NCBI RefSeq assembly: GCF_014698795.1
Contig: NZ_JACJTR010000007.1
Location: forward strand, 186,001 to 250,000
Origin: Nostoc sp. FACHB-892
GTDB lineage: Bacteria > Cyanobacteriota > Cyanobacteriia > Cyanobacteriales > Nostocaceae
Direction: 5' to 3'
DNA: 64,000 nt
In this document: positions 52,131 through 60,149 of the stretch, piece after piece
Numbering within the stretch: position 1 is the first letter of the stretch
Layout of the letters: each line of letters begins with the position of its first letter
Program-made: the position numbers and the translations under genes
Notes under the pieces: generated by a model
What the model was told of the DNA's origin: nothing
Seen by the model: the letters and a program-made list of their open reading frames with translations, nothing else
Database searches by the model: none

Positions 52131-53425
52131 AGTCGGCGTGTTTCATTAGCAGCAGCTTGCATTGCTCTTTCTGGATTTATCCGACCGGATAGCGCAGCAC
52201 TGAGATAACGCTGTAAAATATCTGATGTTTGGGCATATTGCGCGACTGGCGAACGTAAAACTGCATTGTCCACAACCTCCAGTAATTGCGGATAGTGGGG
52301 ATATTTGGCAACAATCTCTGGGTCTGTAAATAAATCCCGGCGGCTTGGCACATAGCCTGCACTCAAAATGAATCGGCGCTGTGCCTCCCGACTGGTAAAG
52401 TACTGAATTGCTTTCCAAGCTTCTTCAGGATGTTTAGAAGATTTAGAAATCCCTATACCCCAGCCTCCTAAACAAGCTGCACTAGTTTTACCAGGAGCAT
52501 GAACCATCGGTTTAATTGCAATTTTGCCTCGGATTGGCGAATTCTTTTCTTGGGCTAAAGGCCATGCATAGGGCCAGCTACGTAAAAAGGCTACTTGACC
52601 ACTTTGGAATAAACGCCGGGTGTCTTCTTCCTGGTAGGTTGTTACCCCAGGAGGAGAAATGCCTTGGCTGACGGTACTACGCAAAAACTCAATTGCTTGT
52701 AATGTTTCTGGTCTATCCAGCCCAACCTCCAACGTTTCGGGATTAACCCAGAAGCCACCAAAGCCATTAAGGACTTCCACAAACATTGCCACAAGTCCTT
52801 CATATTGCCGCCCTTGCCAAACATAGCCCCAATTCACCTCGTCTTTCTTCTGCAAGACTTGGGAAATTCGCATCAAATCCTCAAAGGTTTCTGGCGGTTT
52901 CAAGCCTGCTTCTTTGATTAAATCTTCCCGGTAGTAAAGCATTCCCACGTCGGAACGTACGGGAATGCGGTATAACTTGTTCTGGTAACGTCCGCCTTCT
53001 ACATCCTTGGGTGAAAATGCTGCCAACTCCTGCTTAGAAATGCGATCGTCTAGGGGTAGCAACCATCCAGCAGCAGCAAACTTGGGCGTCCAGATAACGT
53101 CCATATTTACCAAGTCATAAGGGGATTCACCTAAGATAAAAGATGAGGTATAGAGGTCTTCGAGCAAATTTGTGGCATTCGGCCCCTCAACTAAGTTAAT
53201 GCGAATGCCTGGGTTTTCAGCCTCAAAGTCTCTAATCAAACCCTGCTTCCAAGGTTGAGCATCAGGAGCAGTAATTAACATACTGAGGGTAACTGGTCGC
53301 TGCGAGAGTGCTACCCAATTGAACAATATGATTCCTAACAGAATTGTCAGAAAAATCCCTATATGCAAAAAACTTTGTTTTTGGATGAATTTTTGCAGCT
53401 TTTTTATTGGATTTTGATACAACAT
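52106..53425 (-). CDS. Carbohydrate ABC transporter substrate-binding protein
   Basis: A 439-aa protein from the ATG at 53425 (an in-frame TTG lies two codons upstream). It has an N-terminal signal anchor (LHIGIFLTILLGIILFNWVAL) without a lipobox Cys, then a type 2 periplasmic-binding fold: LIRDFEAENPGIRINLVEG, YDLVNMDVIWTPKFAAAGWLLPLDD, YRIPVRSDVGMLYYREDLIKEAGL, GGWGIGISKSSKHPEEAWK. It is the CUT1 solute receptor. The last six or so residues (GAGGRV) are encoded by a pyrimidine-rich dispersed repeat, so the natural C-terminus has been replaced or extended by repeat insertion. Confidence 0.91.
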   Translation of the reverse strand: MLYQNPIKKLQKFIQKQSFLHIGIFLTILLGIILFNWVALSQRPVTLSMLITAPDAQPWKQGLIRDFEAENPGIRINLVEGPNATNLLEDLYTSSFILGESPYDLVNMDVIWTPKFAAAGWLLPLDDRISKQELAAFSPKDVEGGRYQNKLYRIPVRSDVGMLYYREDLIKEAGLKPPETFEDLMRISQVLQKKDEVNWGYVWQGRQYEGLVAMFVEVLNGFGGFWVNPETLEVGLDRPETLQAIEFLRSTVSQGISPPGVTTYQEEDTRRLFQSGQVAFLRSWPYAWPLAQEKNSPIRGKIAIKPMVHAPGKTSAACLGGWGIGISKSSKHPEEAWKAIQYFTSREAQRRFILSAGYVPSRRDLFTDPEIVAKYPHYPQLLEVVDNAVLRSPVAQYAQTSDILQRYLSAALSGRINPERAMQAAANETRRLLGAGGRV

Positions 53426-53809
53426 TATCAATGTAGCGATCGCTAATGGTGATAATTATATAGTTATTTATGAAGACAATTATGTTTATTGCCTGTCTGC
53501 AATGTGTAACTATACTTACTACTGATTGTTTCCGATTTCTTCCTAGTTTATACTCTCCTGGTATTAACAAAGAAAGATAAGGCAATAGTTTATGCTTCTA
53601 TACTGAAAATTTTACAGATTGTAATAAATCCATTAGGATTTTTATAGGCTTTGTTGATGAAACAAAAAAGACAGATAATCACTCATTACTAACTTTGACT
53701 ACTTTTATTATTTTTTCAATTGTTATAAATAAACAGCAACCCATATCATAATGCTGTTACATCTTTGTTAAGAATAGTTACAACCTCTTAACACAAGGAA
53801 ATATTGATT
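53426..53809. other. Divergent promoter region, ABC operon and NDH-2
   Basis: AT-rich, with no convincing frame or hairpin. AAGGAAATATTG precedes the NDH-2 ATG as ribosome-binding site. Confidence 0.4.
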
Positions 53810-55144
53810 ATGGCAGTCTCACTGGAGAATAATGCACCACATCAGGTTGTTATTGTTGGTGGTGGTTTTGGTGGATTGTATGCAGCAAAGGCTTTGAATG
53901 CAGCGAATGTAAATGTTACTCTCATTGATAAACGTAACTTTCACCTATTTCAGCCGCTTTTATATCAAGTTGCCACAGGTACGCTATCACCTTCTGATAT
54001 TTCTGCACCATTGCGCTCTGTATTTAAGAAAAGCAAGAATACAAAGGTGTTGTTGGGAGAAGTAAGTGGTATTGATCCAAAAGCCCAACAAGTTATTTTG
54101 GGTGATGAAGTAGTACCTTATGATACATTAATTGTCGCTACAGGTGCGAACCATTCCTATTTTGGTAAAGATAATTGGGAAAAAGTTGCTCCTGGCTTGA
54201 AAACTGTGGAAGATGCCATAGAAATGCGTCGCCGGATATTTGGTGCATTTGAAGCAGCAGAAAAAGAAACAGATCCCGAAAAACGCCGTGCTTTCTTGAC
54301 TTTTGTGATTGTAGGGGGTGGCCCAACTGGTGTAGAATTAGCAGGTGCGATCGCAGAATTGGCATACAAAACTCTCAAAGAAGATTTCCGCAGCATCGAC
54401 ACCTCAGAAACGAAAATTTTACTATTACAAGGGGGCCCTCGCATCCTCCCACACATGGTGCCAGAGTTATCGGCATCAGCAGCAGTATCTTTGCAAAAGT
54501 TGGGTGTAGAACTCCACACTCACACCAGGGTGACAAATATTGAAGGTGGTATCGTTACTTTCAAGCAAGACAATAAATTTACAGAAATTGCCTCAAACAC
54601 TATATTGTGGGCAGCAGGTGTTCAAGGTTCCCCAATGGGGAAAGTCTTAGCAGAAACTACAGGTGTAGAGCGCGATTACTCTGGGCGTGTAATTGTAGAA
54701 CCTGACTTGTCTATCGAGGGTTATGACAACATTTTCGTAATTGGAGATTTAGCCAACTTCTCCCATCAAGATGCTAAACCTTTACCTGGTGTTGCACCCG
54801 TAGCTAAACAACAAGGAGAGTATGTAGGTAAACTAATTCGACGACGGCTTCAAGGTAAGACTTTGCCACAATTTCATTACAACGATGTGGGTAGTTTGGC
54901 GATGATTGGGCAAAATTTAGCTGTTGTAGATTTAAGCTTAATCAAACTCACAGGTTTCATTGCTTGGGCATTTTGGCTATTAGTTCACATCTACTTCTTA
55001 ATCGAGTTTGACACTAAATTACTAGTAGTATTTCAGTGGGCGTGGAATTATATTACTCGTAATCGTCGCTCTAGATTGATTACAGGCCGAGAAACTTTTG
55101 TAGAAACAGTAGAAACAAAAGAGGTTCCAGTTACTAGTACCTAA
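53810..55144 (+). CDS. ndb: Type II NADH dehydrogenase (NDH-2)
   Basis: A 444-aa single-subunit flavoenzyme from the ATG at 53810. It oxidises NAD(P)H and reduces quinone without pumping protons. Two Rossmann motifs are clear: VVIVGGGFGGLYAAKAL for FAD and FVIVGGGPTGVELAGAIAEL for NADH. NFHLFQPLLYQVATGTLSPSDI and NTILWAAGVQGSPMGK are typical, and the FAD-phosphate region FVIGDLANF is present. The C-terminus (FIAWAFWLLVHIYFLIEF) gives peripheral membrane attachment. It stands alone. Confidence 0.9.
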   Translation: MAVSLENNAPHQVVIVGGGFGGLYAAKALNAANVNVTLIDKRNFHLFQPLLYQVATGTLSPSDISAPLRSVFKKSKNTKVLLGEVSGIDPKAQQVILGDEVVPYDTLIVATGANHSYFGKDNWEKVAPGLKTVEDAIEMRRRIFGAFEAAEKETDPEKRRAFLTFVIVGGGPTGVELAGAIAELAYKTLKEDFRSIDTSETKILLLQGGPRILPHMVPELSASAAVSLQKLGVELHTHTRVTNIEGGIVTFKQDNKFTEIASNTILWAAGVQGSPMGKVLAETTGVERDYSGRVIVEPDLSIEGYDNIFVIGDLANFSHQDAKPLPGVAPVAKQQGEYVGKLIRRRLQGKTLPQFHYNDVGSLAMIGQNLAVVDLSLIKLTGFIAWAFWLLVHIYFLIEFDTKLLVVFQWAWNYITRNRRSRLITGRETFVETVETKEVPVTST

Positions 55145-55699
55145 CAGAATATAAATCTAATCTAGTGCTGGTTGATTGAATGAATGCTTGAGTATCCAAA
55201 TTAGAGATTGAGAGACAAGAAGGCTCTTGTAGAATTGATGGTGTAATTCGCTTAGAAGCCAGTAGAGATTTAATTAATAGTAGTGTTGTGCTTTGGTTGC
55301 TTTAACAAGACTTGAGTCAAAAAAGTAGACCTTTATAAAGAATCAAGTCCACAAATGTATAAGTTACTTGCTCTGCAAAAGACTTATCCTTATTCATGAG
55401 CTAGATTACGCGCACCAGTAGCAATGGAGCAGGAATAGTCTCAACAATTGGCTTTTTAGCTCCTCCTGTAACATTTGTTACTACGCTGTACACAATTCTT
55501 TTTGAACCTAATGTAAGGTTACGTTTCAAAGCCACTGAGATACCTCATCCTAGTAAAACCTCACCTTTTCCAATCGGACAGGGTGAGGTATTGAGGACTT
55601 TTGGGTAATCGGATAAAGCGTAGGCAAGCCGGGGAGGCAGGGTGGTTTCATACAAGCAGAGAAAAACTAAAACTGCGTTTCAAAGCCTCTCCCCCACGG

Positions 55700-56148
55700 G
55701 GGCTACGGTGTACACACAAGTACTTTCGTTCAGAACACAAGTGCTTTCGTTCAGAACACAAGTGCTTTCGTCCAGAACACAAGTGCTTTCGTCCAGAACA
55801 CAAGTGCTTTCGTCCAGAACACAAGTGCTTTCGTTCAGAACACAAGTGCTTTCGTTCAGAACACAAGTGCTTTCGTTCAGAACACAAGTGCTTTCGTCCA
55901 GAACACAAGTGCTTTCGTCCAGAACACAAGTGCTTTCGTCCAGAACACAAGTGCTTTCGTCCAGAACACAAGTGCTTTCGTCCAGAACACAAGTGCTTTC
56001 GTTCACAACACAAGTGCTTTCGTTCACAACACAAGTCTTTTTTGAGCTTTTGAGGGAATGAAACAACTTTGCTTTTCAAGAGAAAGGGGTTGCGGGGATA
56101 AAAAGGCTGTGGGGCAACTTTTCAAGACTTGTGTGTACACCGTAGCCC
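55700..56148. mobile_element. 449-bp TIR element carrying a 21-bp tandem array
   Basis: The ends 55700-55721 and 56127-56148 are perfect 22-bp inverted repeats starting GGGCTACGGTGTACACACA. The core is shared with the element at 40070-40246, but the interior is unrelated. No transposase frame is present, so it would be non-autonomous. Confidence 0.65.
55718..56032. repeat. 15 tandem copies of a 21-bp unit
   Basis: The unit starts AAGTGCTTTCGT and ends AGAACAC. Copies are distinguished by TTC or TCC after the G of TTCG, in the order two T-type, three C-type, three T-type, five C-type and two T-type with CACAACAC. Unit 1 has a TACTTT variant. There are no spacers, so it is not CRISPR. The left TIR end overlaps the first unit (acacaagt). 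Confidence 0.95.
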
Positions 56149-56557
56149 ACGGAGGGAGAGGTTTGGAGAGGGGTAAAAAGCTATGCCACAAAACGAGAAA
56201 TCAAGACTTATGTATTTTTCTTTTTTCGTATGAAACCACCTTGGCGTAGGCAAGCCGGGGAGGGGAGACAAAGTGTAGCCTTTGCGGGGTAGGGTTCTCC
56301 AGGTTTAATGAGTGAAGCTTTTCATTGCTTTTTTGTTTAATACGGTAAATCCAACTTATGTCTGTACGGTTTACCCAACTTTTTTTAGATTTTTATTTTA
56401 TTAAATTAGTTACTAGAGAGAGGAAAGAAAGCAAATAAAACTTCTCTCTAAAAAGTAGAGGTTCGATAATCGATTAAATATCTGAAACCTCTAGATACCT
56501 CTAAAACTTTGTTTGATTAATCAAAAGTGAATTATAAAGTTAAGGAGAGATTACGAT

Positions 56558-57100
56558 ATGGCACTCATTCGTTGGGAACCATTCCGTGAAATGGAAATTC
56601 TGCGTCGGCAAATGGATCAACTCTTCTCTGAGCTTACAGCAGCCGAGCGCGGCAACTCTGATATTTCTACATCACCGAGAACAGCCTGGGTTCCTGCTGT
56701 TGAATTATCTGATAATGGTTCAGAGTTCGTATTAAGAGTTGAGATTCCAGGTGTGGAAGCTAAAAACCTGGATGTTCAAGTTACTCAAGATGCAGTTTCG
56801 ATTTCTGGTGAGCATCGTTACGAAAAACATTCTGAATCTAACGCTAAAGTTCATTCTGAATTCCGGTATGGCAACTTCACTAGAATAGTTCCTCTACCAA
56901 GCAAAGTTCAGAATCAACAAGTTAAGGCAGATATGAAAGATGGGATTTTAATTCTGACCTTACCTAAACTCGAACAAGAACAAACCAAGGTATTCAAAGT
57001 CAATTTAGGCAACGCTCAAAGTGCTACAGCTTCTATAGAAGCTGGTAATGGTAACGCACAACCCAACATTACATCACAACAAAGTGTTCAAACTGCTTGA
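56558..57100 (+). CDS. Small heat shock protein, Hsp20 family
   Basis: This 180-aa chaperone has an alpha-crystallin domain (residues about 46-148): WVPAVELSDNGSEFVLRVEIPGVEAKNLDVQV, SISGEHRY, FRYGNFTRIVPLP, VKADMKDGILILTLPK. The N-terminal WEPFREMEILRRQMDQLF and a Gln/Asn-rich C-terminus are usual for cyanobacterial HspA/Hsp16.6. It forms oligomers that hold denatured proteins and stabilise thylakoid membranes. An AAGGAG ribosome-binding site precedes the ATG. A 7-bp inverted repeat in the leader might be a control element; no CIRCE was seen. Confidence 0.93.
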   Translation: MALIRWEPFREMEILRRQMDQLFSELTAAERGNSDISTSPRTAWVPAVELSDNGSEFVLRVEIPGVEAKNLDVQVTQDAVSISGEHRYEKHSESNAKVHSEFRYGNFTRIVPLPSKVQNQQVKADMKDGILILTLPKLEQEQTKVFKVNLGNAQSATASIEAGNGNAQPNITSQQSVQTA

Positions 57101-57444
57101 GGAAATGTTCTATTTTCCCATTTAATAGTTCCTATATCTTGGGAATAGGTACATTTTGAGATAAACCCCAGCTAAACATATCGGCTGGGGTTTTGTCGCT
57201 TAACTCCTAAAAAATAGATAGACTAGTACCGCAAGGCGGAAGTCAAAAGGAGCCAGTGCGTTGGGCGGGTTTCCCGACTTGTACCCCTACGGGGAAGCAA
57301 GCTACGCTCTTAGCGTTCCCGCAGGGTAGCAACTGGCGTTCAAAAGTCGAAAGTTTTGTATATCAAGGCTTTTGCTGTTTCAGATGGTAGCTTGATTGAT
57401 GCCACGCTGTACTAGTATATTGCAAGAAATTCAGGGGGATGGCG
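57101..57444. other. Intergenic region with terminator and dispersed repeat
   Basis: A terminator (57163-57194) is followed by a GC-rich dispersed repeat at about 57231-57335 (acggggaagcaagctacgct, cgttcccgcaggg). The aagcaagctac word recurs in the kinase insert. No gene. Confidence 0.6.
57163..57194 (+). terminator. Rho-independent terminator of hsp20
   Basis: AACCCCAGC (57164-57172) and GCTGGGGTT (57184-57192) are exact complements with an 11-nt loop and a TTTT exit. Confidence 0.8.
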
Positions 57445-57804
57445 CTATTGCTCTTGCACATCAACCCAGATACTGCCTTCTTCTACACGAATCGGAAATA
57501 CTGGCAATACTTTTTGTGGCGAAACCATCGAAAGTACTTTACCTACACCAGGTGGCCAGGAACACCAGCCTTTTACCTCACCAGTCTTTAGGTCAAAAGC
57601 ACTACGATGGAACGTACAAACGATCGCTCCATCTTCAGTGATTTTCCCACTTTTCAACGGTAATTTTAAGTGGGGACAGTTGTTATCTACAGCATAAAGC
57701 TGATTTTCGTGATTCAAAACCAGAATTTTCCGGTTGCCTACTTTCACCACTTGTCGCGTACCTGGGGAAAGTGCTTCAACTGCAAGAACTTTAGTCCAAC
57801 TCAT
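57445..57804 (-). CDS. Rieske [2Fe-2S] protein
   Basis: This 119-aa single-domain protein has the Rieske ligands C43-P-H45 (NNCPHLKLPL) and C63-T-F-H66 (VCTFHRSAFDL). The second loop lacks the extra disulfide cysteines, so it is of the low-potential ferredoxin/dioxygenase type rather than cytochrome b6f type. It should carry electrons in the cytosol; partner unknown. Its start is preceded by AAAGGAGAACCTA. It converges on hsp20 with a repeat in between. Confidence 0.88.
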   Translation of the reverse strand: MSWTKVLAVEALSPGTRQVVKVGNRKILVLNHENQLYAVDNNCPHLKLPLKSGKITEDGAIVCTFHRSAFDLKTGEVKGWCSWPPGVGKVLSMVSPQKVLPVFPIRVEEGSIWVDVQEQ

Positions 57805-58069
57805 TAGGTTCTCCTTTCCTAATTAATCTGCTTTTAGTTTCCCGCAATTTTGACCAGTACGATCGCCTTTCAATCCTGGGCAGTGCAAAAGGATAAAACT
57901 TAAACATTTTTTTAAGGGAACTCCAAAAAATAAATTATCCAATTTCTGGACTTCACTATGACTTTCCCTCCCCTTGCCTCCTGCCTCTATAGCAATGGTA
58001 TATTTTTTTATTTGGAAGTCCCTAAGATAGTGTCACTTTAATATTCCAAATATCCCAGGAGATAAAATT

Positions 58070-60058
58070 ATGGTTCAAGTTCGCTATGGTGGGCAGAACG
58101 GTCAACAATATGAACTTGCTATCAGTGACGAACATCTTGTAGTGCGTACCGAAAACCGCAGCGCGCTTATTGGTGCAAGACCCTTTGAAGTTGCACCGAT
58201 ATCACCTACAGTTCGCAGCATTCTTAACCAATTCGAGTTAGCAACACGGTTTCGGCAAGCGGGTGTAGAAATTTTGCGAACGAAAGTTCCGACTGAAGGT
58301 GTGGCTTTGCGCGATCGCGCTCGTGAAATTCTCAACCAAGAGCCTCAAGTCCAATTTGCCGGACGTGTTCTTGTCGATCCAGTATCCCAACAACCTGTAA
58401 TTTACACCGAAAACCTCTTCCTTAAATTCCATAACGAAGAAGAGTTAACGGTTTGTCAAGAGGTCTTAAGACGTTATGATTTAACAATCAAACGCCAACT
58501 GGAATATGCTTCAAATGCTTACTTTGTCAGTGCATCTGCAAATACTGGTATAGCCATCTTTGACATCGCCGAAAGACTTTTAAATGAAGAATCAGTTGAG
58601 CTGTGCCATCCTGAACTAGTGCGTGAATCACGCCAACGTCAGATTTCTCCGCAGCAGTGGCACTTAAAGCAAACAACAATTAATGGTAAGGTAATCAATG
58701 CCCATGCCAACGTTGAGGCAGCTTGGAAGTTGAGCGATGGCACAGGAACAATTATTGCAATTATTGACGACGGCGTGGATCTGGATCATGAAGAGTTCCG
58801 TTCCTCTGGAAAAATTGTTGCCCCACGTGATGTCACACGTAAAACTGACAATCCCAGACCGGGAAACGATAATAACCACGGGACAGGTTGTGCAGGAGTA
58901 GCTTGTGCAAATGGCAACTTTGGTGCATCTGGTGTGGCACCGGGTGCAAAGCTGATGCCGATTCGTTTAGCCTCGGCACTCGGATCGCAGGATGAAGCAG
59001 ATGCTTTTGTTTGGGCGGCTCAAAATGGTGCTGATATCATTTCTTGTAGCTGGGGGCCAGCAGACGGTGCTTGGTTTGAACCAAACGATCCTGTACATAA
59101 CCAAAAAGTGCCTTTGCCTGACTCCACACGGCTTGCTATGGATTTTGCAATCAATAAGGGACGCAATGGCAAAGGCTGTGTAATTTTATTTGCGGCTGGC
59201 AATGGTAACGAAAGCGTGGATAATGATGGCTACGCCAGCTACCAAAAAGTGATTGCTGTGGCAGCTTGTAACGACTACGGCACGAGAAGCTCTTATAGTG
59301 ATTTTGGTCAGGCCGTCTGGTGCGCTTTCCCCAGCAACAATGGCAACAGTTCTCAAACTCCAGGAGTTTGGACAACCGATCGCTGTGGTATGGTTGGTTA
59401 TAATTCGGGTAATCGAAATCTGGGTGACAATGGAGGCAATTACACGAACGAATTCGGCGGAACTTCCAGTTCTTGTCCAGGTGCAGCTGGTGTAGCAGCT
59501 TTGATTATTGCCAGAAATCCAAATCTGCGTTGGGACGAAGTACGAGATATTATTAAACGCTCCTGCGATCGTATTGATCAAGCTGGAGGTAAATATGATG
59601 CTAATGGTCGTAGTCCCTTTTACGGTTACGGTCGAATCAATGCTCTCAAAGCTGTAGAATTGGCCAAACCGGCGCAAACATTGCCCATCAGCGTTTTTAA
59701 GGCAGTACAAGATATCCCAATTAACGACTTACAAACATCAACATTGTCGTTGGCGATCGCTAGTACTAGCCTGATAAAATCTATCAAAGTTAATGTAGAC
59801 ATCGAGCATACTTTTATTGGTGACCTTGTAGTTACTCTCTTTCCCCCAGTGCAAACAGGCGTACTTCCTGTAATTCTGCATGATCGCCAGGGCGGAGCTA
59901 CAGATAATATTAAAACAACCTATAACGAGGTAAATACCCTTAAACTTGCTGCCTTTAAAGGTAAAAGTCCCCAAGGAACCTGGACTCTGGAAGTTGCAGA
60001 TAAAGCTGACGCAGATACAGGAAAGATTCGCAGCTTGATCATTGAAATTGAATTTTAA
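58070..60058 (+). CDS. prcA: Calcium-dependent subtilisin-like protease (PrcA type)
   Basis: This 662-aa protein has an N-terminal non-catalytic region of about 200 residues, an S8 catalytic domain with D233 (IIDDGVD), H270 (NNHGTGCAG) and S466 (GGTSSSCPG), and a C-terminal proprotein convertase P-domain (about 540-662: TSLIKSIKVNVDIEHTFIGDLVVTLFPP, GTWTLEVADKADADTG). The length and layout match the Anabaena calcium-dependent protease PrcA. No signal peptide is obvious at the N-terminus (VQVRYGGQNGQQYEL), so an intracellular location is likely. The ATG follows a CCAGGAGAT ribosome-binding site. Confidence 0.88.
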   Translation: MVQVRYGGQNGQQYELAISDEHLVVRTENRSALIGARPFEVAPISPTVRSILNQFELATRFRQAGVEILRTKVPTEGVALRDRAREILNQEPQVQFAGRVLVDPVSQQPVIYTENLFLKFHNEEELTVCQEVLRRYDLTIKRQLEYASNAYFVSASANTGIAIFDIAERLLNEESVELCHPELVRESRQRQISPQQWHLKQTTINGKVINAHANVEAAWKLSDGTGTIIAIIDDGVDLDHEEFRSSGKIVAPRDVTRKTDNPRPGNDNNHGTGCAGVACANGNFGASGVAPGAKLMPIRLASALGSQDEADAFVWAAQNGADIISCSWGPADGAWFEPNDPVHNQKVPLPDSTRLAMDFAINKGRNGKGCVILFAAGNGNESVDNDGYASYQKVIAVAACNDYGTRSSYSDFGQAVWCAFPSNNGNSSQTPGVWTTDRCGMVGYNSGNRNLGDNGGNYTNEFGGTSSSCPGAAGVAALIIARNPNLRWDEVRDIIKRSCDRIDQAGGKYDANGRSPFYGYGRINALKAVELAKPAQTLPISVFKAVQDIPINDLQTSTLSLAIASTSLIKSIKVNVDIEHTFIGDLVVTLFPPVQTGVLPVILHDRQGGATDNIKTTYNEVNTLKLAAFKGKSPQGTWTLEVADKADADTGKIRSLIIEIEF

Positions 60059-60117
60059 TGAAAGCGACGGGCATTGGTAACTTCTTCCCCATGACCCATT
60101 CCCCGTTCCCCATGCCC

Positions 60118-60149
60118 AAAAACTTCACCCACAAGGGGATGGAGTTTTT
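60118..60149. terminator. Hairpin between convergent prcA and glycosyltransferase genes
   Basis: AAAAACT...CCC (60118-60130) and GGG...AGTTTTT (60135-60149) make an imperfect stem that ends in A/T runs on both sides. The minus-strand gene's stop codon abuts it. Confidence 0.5.

Larger units (their letters stand above)
55618..56263. repeat. Nested repeats around the 21-bp array
   Basis: A perfect 20-bp direct repeat, GCGTAGGCAAGCCGGGGAGG, lies at 55618-55637 and 56244-56263. Just inside it is the 13-bp inverted pair GGTGGTTTCATAC / GTATGAAACCACC, and inside that the TIR element. Three layers of symmetry surround one array. Confidence 0.75.
55145..56557. other. Repeat-rich intergenic region
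   Basis: No convincing gene. It contains outer 20-bp direct repeats (55618-55637 and 56244-56263), an inverted pair GGTGGTTTCATAC (55641-55653) and GTATGAAACCACC (56228-56240), a TIR element (55700-56148) and an inverted repeat in the hsp20 leader (AGAGGTT 56457-56463, AACCTCT 56486-56492). Frames inside the tandem array are artefacts of a 21-bp unit without stops. Confidence 0.6.

Noticed and set aside
55228..55305. Possible remnant of a DUF433-type antitoxin (RIDGVIRLEASR)
   Set aside because: The resemblance covers only about 12 residues, and there is no start codon or partner toxin.
55718..56032. Possible CRISPR array
   Set aside because: The units are contiguous with no unique spacers and no cas gene lies in the window.
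55601..56079. Four long overlapping frames on both strands with a seven-residue repeat
   Set aside because: They are produced by the 21-bp tandem unit, which has no stop in several frames. No ribosome-binding site or non-repeat domain accompanies them.
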